DNA from: Streptomyces buecherae
Lineage (GTDB): Bacteria > Actinomycetota > Actinomycetes > Streptomycetales > Streptomycetaceae
NCBI RefSeq assembly: GCF_014295035.1
Contig: NZ_CP060404.1
Span: 6,736,501 to 6,800,500, forward strand
Direction of reading: 5' to 3'
DNA: 64,000 nt
Shown here: one piece after another, positions 32,581 through 40,065 of the stretch
Numbering within the stretch: position 1 is the first letter of the stretch
Layout of the letters: every line of letters starts with the position of its first letter
Notes under the pieces: model-generated
What the model saw: only the letters and a program-made list of their open reading frames with translations
What the model was told of the DNA's origin: nothing
Databases searched by the model: none
Translations under genes and position numbers: made by a program

Positions 32581-33930
32581 GTGACCGTGAACGCTGAAAC
32601 CCACGCCGGTGGACACACCTGGCGCTCCCTGCCCGCGGCGCAGCAGCCTGACTGGCCGGACCACGAGGCTCTGCGCGATGTGATCGCGGAGCTCGAGTCC
32701 TATCCGCCCCTCGTCTTCGCCGGCGAGTGCGACCAGTTGCGTGCCCGGCTGGGCGCGGTGGCCCGCGGTGAGGCGTTCCTGCTCCAGGGCGGCGACTGCG
32801 CGGAGGCGTTCGACGCCGTCGGCGCCGACCAGATCCGCAACAAGCTCAAGACGCTGTTGCAGATGGGCGCCGTCCTCACGTACGCCGGCTCGGTGCCGGT
32901 GGTCAAGGTCGGGCGGATCGCCGGCCAGTACAGCAAGCCGCGCTCCAAGCCGACCGAGACCCGCGACGGCGTCACGCTGCCGACCTACCGGGGCGACTCC
33001 GTCAACGGTTTCGAGTTCACCGAGGCCGCCCGCATCCCGGACCCGCAGCGGCTCAAGCGGATGTACCACGCGTCGGCCGCCACGCTGAACCTGGTGCGCG
33101 CCTTCACCACCGGCGGGTACGCCGACCTGCGCCAGGTGCATGCCTGGAACCAGGACTTCGTGAAGTCGTCCCCGTCCGGGCAGCGTTACGAGGCGCTGGC
33201 GCGCGAGATCGACCGCGCGCTGAACTTCATGAACGCCTGCGGCGTGGACCCGGAGGAGTTCAAGACCGTCGAGTTCTTCGCCTCGCACGAGGCCCTGGTG
33301 CTCGACTACGAGTCGGCGCTGACCCGCGTCGACTCGCGCACCGGCGACCTGTACGACGTCTCCGGGCACATGGTGTGGATCGGCGAGCGCACGCGGCAGC
33401 TCGACGGCGCCCACATCGAGTTCGCCTCCAAGATCCGCAACCCGATCGGGGTGAAGCTCGGCCCCACCACCACGGCCGAGGACGCCCTCACCCTGATCGA
33501 GCGGCTCGACCCCAACCGCGAGCCGGGGCGGCTCACCTTCATCACCCGAATGGGCGCGGACAAGGTCCGCGACAAGCTGCCCACGCTGGTCGAGAAGGTC
33601 ACCGCCTCCGGCGCGCAGGTCGCCTGGATCTGCGACCCGATGCACGGCAACACCTTCGAGGCGGCCTCCGGCCACAAGACGCGGCGCTTCGACGACGTCC
33701 TGGACGAGGTCAAGGGCTTTTTCGAGGTCCACAAGGGCCTGGGCACCCACCCGGGCGGCATCCACGTCGAGCTGACCGGCGACGACGTCACCGAGTGCGT
33801 GGGCGGCGGCGACGAGATCTTCGTGGACGACCTGCACCAGCGCTACGAGACGGCGTGCGACCCGCGGCTCAACCGCAGCCAGTCGCTTGACCTGGCGTTC
33901 CTGGTCGCGGAGATGTACCGGGACCAGTGA
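32581..33930 (+). CDS. aroH: 3-deoxy-7-phosphoheptulonate (DAHP) synthase, class II
   Basis: Condenses phosphoenolpyruvate and erythrose-4-phosphate, the first step of the shikimate pathway. The 449-aa class II (plant-like) enzyme starts at GTG 32581 with MTVNAETHAGGHTWRSLPAAQQP, the Streptomyces N-terminus; the longer open frame upstream has no similarity. Motifs: VFAGECDQLRARL, FLLQGGDCAEAF (metal-binding Cys), KVGRIAGQYSKPRSKPTE, SGHMVWIGERTRQ, RNPIGVKLGPTT, CDPMHGNTFEA and GGIHVELTGDDVTEC. The gene lies divergently from anthranilate synthase, so the entry enzymes of the aromatic and tryptophan pathways share an intergenic region. It is followed by a perfect terminator hairpin. Confidence 0.95.
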   Translation: MTVNAETHAGGHTWRSLPAAQQPDWPDHEALRDVIAELESYPPLVFAGECDQLRARLGAVARGEAFLLQGGDCAEAFDAVGADQIRNKLKTLLQMGAVLTYAGSVPVVKVGRIAGQYSKPRSKPTETRDGVTLPTYRGDSVNGFEFTEAARIPDPQRLKRMYHASAATLNLVRAFTTGGYADLRQVHAWNQDFVKSSPSGQRYEALAREIDRALNFMNACGVDPEEFKTVEFFASHEALVLDYESALTRVDSRTGDLYDVSGHMVWIGERTRQLDGAHIEFASKIRNPIGVKLGPTTTAEDALTLIERLDPNREPGRLTFITRMGADKVRDKLPTLVEKVTASGAQVAWICDPMHGNTFEAASGHKTRRFDDVLDEVKGFFEVHKGLGTHPGGIHVELTGDDVTECVGGGDEIFVDDLHQRYETACDPRLNRSQSLDLAFLVAEMYRDQ

Positions 33931-33952
33931 TGGACGGGGCCTGAAACGGCGT

Positions 33953-33983
33953 GTGGGGCGCGGATCTGTGATCCGCGCCCCAC
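33953..33983 (+). terminator. Terminator after aroH
   Basis: GTGGGGCGCGGATC and its exact complement form a 14-bp stem with a TGT loop, starting 22 bases after the aroH stop. Confidence 0.88.
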
Positions 33984-34021
33984 TGCTGTGACCCCGACTG
34001 TTATCCCCGTGGGGTGCCGGG

Positions 34022-34040
34022 TAAGGTAAGGGTAACCTCA
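34022..34040 (+). promoter_or_regulatory. Iron box (DmdR1/IdeR operator) upstream of bfd
   Basis: TAAGGTAAGGGTAACCTCA matches the actinobacterial iron-box consensus TTAGGTTAGGCTAACCTAA at 15 of 19 positions, including both GGT/ACC cores. It lies 52 bases before the ferredoxin start, in the promoter region, so iron-loaded DmdR1-type repressor is expected to act here. Confidence 0.78.
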
Positions 34041-34091
34041 GCGATCAATGGCGATGGGGTTTCCCTATCAATCCCGTACGGGGGTGACCGC

Positions 34092-34364
34092 GTGTACGTC
34101 TGCTCATGCTTCGGCATCACCGAGCAGCAGGTACGGGAGCATGCGGAAAGCGGCGCGTGCACCCCTCGCCAGATAGCCTCCGCCAGCAAGGCGGGCACCG
34201 ACTGCGGCTCGTGCGTGCGCCGCATCCAGGCGCTCCTGGGGCGGGGGGCGGGCTGTCCCCGGCGCTCGGTCCTCGACCAACTCGGTCCGGACGGTGCCGC
34301 CGCCGCGCTGGCCGCCGAACAGCCGGCCGCTCCCGCGCCGCTGTCCACCGCCGAGGCCGCCTGA
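34092..34364 (+). CDS. bfd: Bacterioferritin-associated ferredoxin
   Basis: Small [2Fe-2S] protein that reduces ferric iron stored in bacterioferritin to release it. The 90-aa product from GTG 34092 has the cluster ligands Cys4 and Cys6 (VCSCFGI) and Cys38/Cys41 (TDCGSCVRR) with the usual Bfd spacing; a Pro/Ala-rich tail of about 30 residues is extra. The longer frame upstream would include the iron box and was rejected. The iron box implies derepression under iron limitation, when stored iron must be released. The bacterioferritin gene lies immediately downstream in convergent orientation. Confidence 0.92.
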   Translation: MYVCSCFGITEQQVREHAESGACTPRQIASASKAGTDCGSCVRRIQALLGRGAGCPRRSVLDQLGPDGAAAALAAEQPAAPAPLSTAEAA

Positions 34365-34420
34365 CGCCACGCCCCGCGCGGTCTTCCGCGCGCACGGGTG
34401 CCGCCCCGGGGAACGCGGGA

Positions 34421-34900
34421 TCAGCTGTCGGGCTGCTCGATGAGTTGCGCGATGTACAGCGGCTCGCCCAGTTTCTCGATCAGCTCGAGCTGGGTGTCCA
34501 GGTAGTCGATGTGGTGTTCCTCGTCCTCGAGGATGCTCTCGAAGATGTTCGCCGACGTGATGTCGCCCTTGGCCCGCATGACCTCGATACCGCGCCGCAG
34601 GCGATCGATCGCCTCCACCTCGACCTGCCGGTCCGCCTGGAACATCTCGGTCACCGTCTGCCCCACCCGCACGTGGAACAGCCGCTGGTAGTTGGGTAGG
34701 CCGTCCAGGAACAGAATCCGGTCGGTCAGCACCTCGGCGTGCTTCATCTCGTCGAACGACTCGTGCCGGGTGTACTTCGCGAGCTTGGTCCAGCCGAAGT
34801 TCTCCTGCATTTTCGCGTGCAGGAAGTACTGGTTGATCGCGGTGAGCTCACCGGTGAGCTGCTCGTTGAGGAATTCGATGACCTCGGGGTCGCCCTGCAT
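34421..34900 (-). CDS. bfr: Bacterioferritin
   Basis: Forms the 24-subunit heme-containing iron-storage shell and oxidises Fe2+ at its diiron centre. The 159-aa product from ATG 34900 has all ferroxidase ligands at standard positions: Glu18, Glu51, His54 (DEMKHAE) and the late Glu and Glu-x-x-His (LEDEEHHIDYL). Met52 is the axial heme ligand shared between two subunits. GGAAGGAG precedes the start; the longer frame is not family-like. It converges on bfd across 56 bases. No iron box of comparable quality is seen in its own upstream region. Confidence 0.96.
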   Translation of the reverse strand: MQGDPEVIEFLNEQLTGELTAINQYFLHAKMQENFGWTKLAKYTRHESFDEMKHAEVLTDRILFLDGLPNYQRLFHVRVGQTVTEMFQADRQVEVEAIDRLRRGIEVMRAKGDITSANIFESILEDEEHHIDYLDTQLELIEKLGEPLYIAQLIEQPDS

Positions 34901-35057
34901 CGCAGAGACTCCTTCCAATCCAAGCGGGAACGTGAGTTCGCGCGCATCCTCGCACCGCGCCGGCGACACCGTCCAGTAAGTGCATGCTTAGTGTGAGTTG
35001 CCCGAATAGCAGAGCCGCTGGTCACGACCACCCCCGAAGGTCTGACACCATGGAGGC

Positions 35058-35681
35058 ATGGGTCAGCCGGAAAGCCGCGAAGGGGAGCAGGGACAGCTAC
35101 CTCCGGGGCAACGGCTACAACGGGGCTGGCCGGTCACCCACTACGGCCCGGTGCCCAGGTTCCGACCCGACCGCTGGGAGTTCCGGGTATTCGGCGCGAC
35201 GGCCGACGGGGACAAGCACTGCTGGACGCACGAGGAATTCGCGGCCCTTCCGTACTCCACGGTCGTGGCCGATCTGCACTGCGTGACGAAGTTCAGCATG
35301 TTGAGCGCGGAGTGGGGCGGCGTGCCCGCCCGATTGTTCCTCGAACTCGCCCCGCCGGCCGAAGACGTCACCCATGTGATGGTGTGGGCGGAATACGGGT
35401 TCAGCTCGAATCTGCGACTCGCGGATTTCGCGGCCGAGCGGACGATTTTCGCCACGCACAAGGGCGGCGAGCCGCTGACGGCGGAGCACGGATTTCCGGT
35501 CCGCCTCATCGTTCCCCAGCTCTACGCGTGGAAAGGCCCGAAATGGGTGCGCGGCGTGGAGTACATGACCGCCGACCGTCGCGGCTTCTGGGAAGAGCGG
35601 GGCTATCACAACCTCGGCGACCCCTGGCGCGAGCAGCGCTACTCCTACCAGGAGGAGCCGGGCGACGGCCCCGAGCTCTAG
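35058..35681 (+). CDS. Sulfite-oxidase-like molybdopterin-dependent oxidoreductase
   Basis: The 207-aa protein is a compact member of the oxidoreductase molybdopterin-binding domain family (sulfite oxidase/MsrP fold). Typical segments are WEFRVFGATADG, the CVTKFS segment with the Cys that coordinates molybdenum, LFLELAPPAEDVTHVMVWAEYGFSSNL, HGFPVRLIVPQLYAWKGPKWVRGVEYM, and the closing FWEERGYHNLGDPWREQRY. No signal peptide or Tat motif is present, so it is likely cytoplasmic, and the dimerisation domain of full sulfite oxidases is missing. The N-terminal 25 residues are Gln-rich. Physiological substrate is unknown. It converges with nfo, 36 bases away. Confidence 0.88.
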   Translation: MGQPESREGEQGQLPPGQRLQRGWPVTHYGPVPRFRPDRWEFRVFGATADGDKHCWTHEEFAALPYSTVVADLHCVTKFSMLSAEWGGVPARLFLELAPPAEDVTHVMVWAEYGFSSNLRLADFAAERTIFATHKGGEPLTAEHGFPVRLIVPQLYAWKGPKWVRGVEYMTADRRGFWEERGYHNLGDPWREQRYSYQEEPGDGPEL

Positions 35682-35682
35682 T

Positions 35683-35717
35683 CGGCGCCCCGCGACGGCC
35701 CGCCCCGGCGGGCGCCG
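35683..35717. terminator. Hairpin between convergent genes
   Basis: CGGCGCCC and GGGCGCCG form an 8-bp stem filling the 36-base gap between the sulfite-oxidase-like gene and nfo; it could act in both directions. Confidence 0.5.
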
Positions 35718-36593
35718 TCAGGCCCCGCGCAACTCCTTGAGTCGGGCCACGTCCGCGGCGTGCCCCTCCTTGCCGCCAGGGGTCTCGATCACCAGCGGCA
35801 CGCCGGCCGTGGCCGGGTGCGTGAACAGCTCGCCGAAGGCGTCCGCCCCGATGTGGCCGGCGCCGATGTTGGCGTGCCGGTCCTTGTGGGCGCCGACGAC
35901 GTCCTTGGAGTCGTTGGCGTGGATCAGTCTCAGCCGCCCCTCGCCCACCACCGCGACCAGTTCGTCGAGGAGCGCCTTGGTGCCCCCGGCGGCGGCCATG
36001 TCGTGCCCGGCGGCGAACGCGTGGCAGGTGTCCAGGCACACGCCGAGCCGTGGATGCCGGTCGAGCACGTCGAAGTAGGGGCCCAGGTCCTCGGCGAGCG
36101 CGCACAGCGACGCGCCCTGCCCCGCGGTCGGCTCAAGGAGCAGCCAGGGGTCGTCGTCGTGCGTCAGCTCGTCGAGCAGGGGCAGCAGCCGCTCCCTGAC
36201 CTGCGCGAGCGCGGTCGCGCGGGGTCGGCCGCCGGTGGCCGAACCGGTGTGCACGACCACCCCGAGCGCGCCGATGGCCCGGCCCCGGCGCAGCGAGTGC
36301 CGTAGCGACTCCACGGACTTCTCGGCCGTCACCTCGGTGTGCGAGCCGAAGTTGATGAGGTACGGCGCGTGCACGTACGCCGGCAGCGACTCCGCCGCGC
36401 AGGCCGCGCGGAACTCCTCGTCCTGGCGCGGGTTGCCGGCCGGCGTGGCCCAGCCGCGCGGATTGGCGACGAAGACCTGGAGGCTCTCGGCGCCGAGGTC
36501 GCGGGCGTAGGACAGGCCGACGGAGGCGAGCCCTCCGGCCACGGGTACGTGGCCGCCGATGGGGTTGCGGGTGCGGATGGCAGACGTGCTCAC
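35718..36593 (-). CDS. nfo: Deoxyribonuclease IV (endonuclease IV, AP endonuclease)
   Basis: Cleaves DNA 5' to abasic sites in base-excision repair. The 291-aa protein begins at GTG 36593 (STSAIRTRNPIGGHVPVAGG). The trinuclear zinc ligands of the Nfo fold are visible: His in IGGHVP, His in YVHAPYLINFGS, His in VVVHTGSATGG, Glu in LLLEPTAGQG, Asp-His in VCLDTCHAFAAGHD, His in LIHANDSKD, His in DRHANIGAGHIG, and Glu in LVIETPGG. Length is close to the usual 280-300. It is the second gene downstream of the PASTA kinase on the same strand, 136 bases away, and has a weak ribosome site. Confidence 0.94.
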   Translation of the reverse strand: MSTSAIRTRNPIGGHVPVAGGLASVGLSYARDLGAESLQVFVANPRGWATPAGNPRQDEEFRAACAAESLPAYVHAPYLINFGSHTEVTAEKSVESLRHSLRRGRAIGALGVVVHTGSATGGRPRATALAQVRERLLPLLDELTHDDDPWLLLEPTAGQGASLCALAEDLGPYFDVLDRHPRLGVCLDTCHAFAAGHDMAAAGGTKALLDELVAVVGEGRLRLIHANDSKDVVGAHKDRHANIGAGHIGADAFGELFTHPATAGVPLVIETPGGKEGHAADVARLKELRGA

Positions 36594-36729
36594 GCACCAA
36601 GGGTGCCAGCCGGGCACCCCGTCCGGAGCGCCGGCCCGGGTGGCGTCGGCCACCCCGCCGCCCCGGGCGTGCCGGCCCCCGGGGCGGCGGGGGCCAGCGG
36701 GGTCGAGGGCTCGGTACGGCGGCGTCGGG

Positions 36730-38739
36730 TCAGCGCACCCGCAGGGTGATCTTGCTGCCCTTCGGCGCCTCGTCGCCGCCGTCGACCGACTGGTCGAAGA
36801 CCGTGTCGCCGAAGAAGAAGCGGTTGACGCCGACCTTGAAGCCCGCGTCCTCCAGCTTCCGCTTGGCGTCGTCCAGGTGGTTGCCCTCGACGTGCGGTAC
36901 CTCGATCATCTCCTTGCCCTTGGACGGCGTCAGGGTGATCGTGTCGCCCTCGGCGACGCGCGACCCCTCGGGCGGGTTCTGCAGCGCGACGGTGTCCTTG
37001 TCCTCGTCCGAGAAGACCGGCTCGGCGATCCGCACGTCGAGGCCGGCGTCCCGCAGCTCGCTCTCGGCGTCGTCGAGCGCGTCGCCGACGACGTCCGGCA
37101 GGTCGATGGGGGCGCCCTTGCTCACGGTGACCGCCACGGCCGAGTCCGGGCGCCGCTCCGTACCGGCCGCCGGCTCGGAGCCCAGCACGTCGCCCCGGGG
37201 GGTCTCCTCGCTGAACCGCTTGGTCACCTTGCCGAGACTGAGCCCGGCTCCCTCGATCTTCTTCTTGGCGTCCTCCAGCGACATGCCCGCCACGTTCGGC
37301 ACCTCGGCCATCTCCGTGCCGCGCGAGACCGTGAGCGTGACCGTTCCGGTGTTGCGGATGCGGGCGTTGCTCTCGGGATGGGTGGAGATCACCCGGCCCT
37401 TCTCCACGACGTCGCTGAAGCCGTGCTTGATCTTGACGTCGAGCCCCGCGTCCCGGACCTTCTCCTCGGCCTCGGCCTGCTTCATGCTCAGCACGGCCGG
37501 CACGTGCGTGAACTGGCCGGAGTTGATGTACCAGATGCCGAGCCCGACGCCGAAGACCAGCAGCAGCGCCGTCACCGCGGTGAGCACCGGACGGCGCGGC
37601 ATGCGCAGCCCGCCGGGGCGCCGGCGGACGGGCTGCGGCGGCGGGTCGTCGTTGACGGGGCGCTCGGCCAGCAGCGGCGGGCCCAGCACGCTGGTGCGGT
37701 TCAGCTCGTCATCCGCCGCCGCGCCATCGGCCGCGGGGCTCGGCGCCGGCTGCCGCCGGGTGGCCGAGGCGCGCGCCGCGGCGGCCCGCGGGATCACGCT
37801 CGTACGGTCGTCGGGGCCGCTGCCGGAGCGCGGCACCGGGGCACCGAGCGTGCCGGCCTTGGCCCGTGGCGGGGCCACGTCGAGCTGCGCGTCGGTCAGG
37901 CCCGAGCGGGCGGTGCGCAGCAGGCCGAGGAGTTCCACGGCGCCGGCCGGGCGCTGCTCGGGGTCGCGGGCGGTGGCCTCGGCCACCAGGTCGTCCAGCG
38001 CGGGCGCGAGCCCCGGCACGCTGCGCGAGGGCGCCGGGACGTCCTCGTGCAACTGCTGGTAGAGCACCTGGGCCGGGGTGGTGCCGGTGTGCGGCTTCGC
38101 GCCGGTGAGCATCTCGTACAGGACCACGCCGCAGGCGTACACGTCCGCCCTGGTGTCGGCCGTGCCGTGCTCGATCTGCTCGGGCGCCAAGTAGGAGACG
38201 GTGCCGAGGACGGCGCCGGTGGAGGTGTTGGTCGCCGCGTCCACCGCCCGCACCAGCCCGAAGTCGGCGACCTTGACCCGGCCGTCGTCGCCGATCAGCA
38301 CGTTCTCCGGCTTCATGTCGCGGTGCACGAGGCCGGCCAGATGGGCCGCGCCCAGCGCGGCGAGCACCGGCTCCGCCACGTCCAGGGCGATGCGCGGCTG
38401 GAGCGCCCCGCGCTCGCGCAGCACGTCGCGCAGCGTGCAGCCGGCCACGTACTCCATCGCGAGGTAGACGTACGTGCCGTCCGTGCCCTGGTCGAACACG
38501 CCCACCACGTTGGGGTGGTCGAGCCGGGCCACGGACTTGGCCTCGCGGATGAAGCGTTCGACGAACGCGTCGTCGGTGGCCAGCGTCGGGTGCATCACCT
38601 TGAGCGCGAGCACGCGGTCGAGTCGGGTGTCGACGGCCCGGTAGACCGTCGCCATACCGCCGATGGCGATCCGCGCCTCGATCCGGTAGCGGCCGTCGAG
38701 TACCTGCCCGACGAGCGGGTCCTGCAGGGTCGTATCCAC
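36730..38739 (-). CDS. Membrane Ser/Thr protein kinase with four PASTA domains
   Basis: Signalling kinase of the PknB/PknL type, 669 aa, sensing peptidoglycan fragments. The N-terminal kinase domain is complete: GRYRIEARIAIGGMATVYRA (glycine loop), VLALKVMHP (catalytic Lys), LVHRDMKPENVLI (catalytic HRD), KVADFGLVRA (DFG) and GTVSYLAPEQ. A low-complexity juxtamembrane region follows to about residue 380, then one membrane helix (VLTAVTALLLVFGVGLGIWYI). The extracellular part has four PASTA repeats of about 66 residues (FTHVPAVLSM, AEVPNVAGMS, IDLPDVVGDA, IEVPHVEGNH). GTG 38739 gives the Streptomyces-like N-terminus. Mycobacterial pknL occupies a similar place near Rv2175c, whose homologue lies at 43.6 kb here. 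Confidence 0.94.
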   Translation of the reverse strand: MDTTLQDPLVGQVLDGRYRIEARIAIGGMATVYRAVDTRLDRVLALKVMHPTLATDDAFVERFIREAKSVARLDHPNVVGVFDQGTDGTYVYLAMEYVAGCTLRDVLRERGALQPRIALDVAEPVLAALGAAHLAGLVHRDMKPENVLIGDDGRVKVADFGLVRAVDAATNTSTGAVLGTVSYLAPEQIEHGTADTRADVYACGVVLYEMLTGAKPHTGTTPAQVLYQQLHEDVPAPSRSVPGLAPALDDLVAEATARDPEQRPAGAVELLGLLRTARSGLTDAQLDVAPPRAKAGTLGAPVPRSGSGPDDRTSVIPRAAAARASATRRQPAPSPAADGAAADDELNRTSVLGPPLLAERPVNDDPPPQPVRRRPGGLRMPRRPVLTAVTALLLVFGVGLGIWYINSGQFTHVPAVLSMKQAEAEEKVRDAGLDVKIKHGFSDVVEKGRVISTHPESNARIRNTGTVTLTVSRGTEMAEVPNVAGMSLEDAKKKIEGAGLSLGKVTKRFSEETPRGDVLGSEPAAGTERRPDSAVAVTVSKGAPIDLPDVVGDALDDAESELRDAGLDVRIAEPVFSDEDKDTVALQNPPEGSRVAEGDTITLTPSKGKEMIEVPHVEGNHLDDAKRKLEDAGFKVGVNRFFFGDTVFDQSVDGGDEAPKGSKITLRVR

Positions 38740-38936
38740 GACAGAGGAGTCTACGAGCCGTGCCCGACACCCGGACTCACCAGCGCTGGCGCCGGCCGCG
38801 ACTGAAGCCGAACGGTGACCGGAGGGTGGCACTCCCGTGCGAACCACCCAGCCGGGCCCGGGCCGGCCGCCCCGCCGGCCGGCCCACCCGCGCGGCCGGC
38901 CGGCCCCGGGCCGCCGCCGGCGCCCCTTGGGCGTGG

Positions 38937-39827
38937 CTATTCGAACGCGGGCCGCTCCGGGTCGAGGTGCGCCCTGCCCTCGTCGGGCGAGGAGGCCAGC
39001 GCGAAGTGCCGGCGCGGTATGCGGCCCGCGCGGCTGGCGAGGCGGCCCGCCGAGACCGCGTACCGCATCGCCTCGGCCATCAGCTCGGGCTCCTGCGCGC
39101 GCGTCACCGCCGAGGCGAGCATGACCGCCGCGCAGCCCAGCTCCATCGCGAGCGCGACGTCGGACGCGGTGCCGGCGCCGGCGTCGAGGATGACCGGCAC
39201 CCGCGCCCGCTCGGCGATGAGCTGGAAGTTGTGCGGGTTGCGGATGCCGAGCCCGGAGCCGATGGGGGAGCCGAGCGGCATGATCGCCGCGCAGCCGACG
39301 TCCTCCAGCTTCTGCGCGAGCACCGGGTCGTCGTTGGTGTACGGCAGGACCGTGAACCCGTCGTCCACCAGCGTCTCGGCCGCGTCAAGCAGCTCGATGG
39401 GGTCCGGCAGCAGCGTGCGCTCGTCGGCCACCACCTCCAGCTTGACCCAGGCCGTGCCCAGCGCCTCGCGCGCCAGCCGGGCGGTGAGCACGGCCTCGCC
39501 CGCGGTGAAGCAGCCCGCGGTGTTCGGCAGCACCTGGATGCCGAGCCGGTCGAGTACGGACAGGACCGAACCCTGCACGCGCGGGTTGAGGCGGCGCATG
39601 GCGACGGTCGTGAGCTGGGTGCCGGAGGCGATGAGCGCGCGCTCCAGGATCTCCAGGCTGGGCGCGCCGCCGGTGCCCATGATCAGCCGGGAGGCGAACT
39701 CCCGGTCACCGATGGTCAGCGGGTCCGCGCTGGGCAGGAAGCCGGGCGCGGGCGCCGCGCCCGTGGACACGGGCGGGTCGGACGGGGTGCCGGGGGAGTG
39801 GTGGTGGTCGAGTGCGGGGTGGGACAT
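38937..39827 (-). CDS. thiG: Thiazole synthase
   Basis: Forms the thiazole phosphate ring of thiamine from deoxyxylulose-5-phosphate, dehydroglycine and ThiS thiocarboxylate. The 296-aa product has an N-terminal Pro/His-rich extension of about 35 residues, then LTIGDREFASRLIMGTGG, TVAMRRLNPR, the Schiff-base lysine in AWVKLEVVADERTLLPD, GCAAIMPLGSPIGSGLGI, and the phosphate-binding end VILDAGAGTASDVALAMELGC (shown in part: DAGAGTASDVA). It is the last gene of the thiO-thiS-thiG operon, 10 bases after thiS, under the TPP riboswitch upstream of thiO. Confidence 0.95.
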   Translation of the reverse strand: MSHPALDHHHSPGTPSDPPVSTGAAPAPGFLPSADPLTIGDREFASRLIMGTGGAPSLEILERALIASGTQLTTVAMRRLNPRVQGSVLSVLDRLGIQVLPNTAGCFTAGEAVLTARLAREALGTAWVKLEVVADERTLLPDPIELLDAAETLVDDGFTVLPYTNDDPVLAQKLEDVGCAAIMPLGSPIGSGLGIRNPHNFQLIAERARVPVILDAGAGTASDVALAMELGCAAVMLASAVTRAQEPELMAEAMRYAVSAGRLASRAGRIPRRHFALASSPDEGRAHLDPERPAFE

Positions 39828-39837
39828 GAGGGACGGA

Positions 39838-40062
39838 TCAGCCTCCCTGTACGGCGGTGAGCACCTCGACGCGGTCCTCGGCGGACAGCGCGGTGGCGGG
39901 CCACTGCCCGCGCGGGACGACCGCCTCGTTGACGGCGGCGGCGACGCCGCCCGGCGCGGTGGTGAGCGTGGCGACGAGCTGGTCGAGCGTGGTGCCGTCC
40001 GGCACCTGCCGGGGCTCGCCGTTGACGGAGACGGTGAGGGTGACGGGAGGGGAGACGGTCAT
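39838..40062 (-). CDS. thiS: Sulfur carrier protein ThiS
   Basis: Ubiquitin-like sulfur carrier of 74 aa whose C-terminal Gly-Gly (LTAVQGG) is adenylated and converted to a thiocarboxylate for thiazole formation. The beta-grasp pattern is visible: LTVSVNGEPRQVPDGTTLDQLV, VAAAVNEAVVPRGQW, and DRVEVLTAVQGG. It begins 3 bases after the thiO stop and is followed by thiG. The activating ThiF/MoeB-type enzyme is not in this window. Confidence 0.94.
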   Translation of the reverse strand: MTVSPPVTLTVSVNGEPRQVPDGTTLDQLVATLTTAPGGVAAAVNEAVVPRGQWPATALSAEDRVEVLTAVQGG

Positions 40063-40065
40063 GGC

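Noticed and set aside
34901..35057. Possible iron box upstream of bfr (AAGTGCATGCTT region)
   Set aside because: The palindromic core is not the GGT/ACC pattern of iron boxes and matches the consensus poorly.
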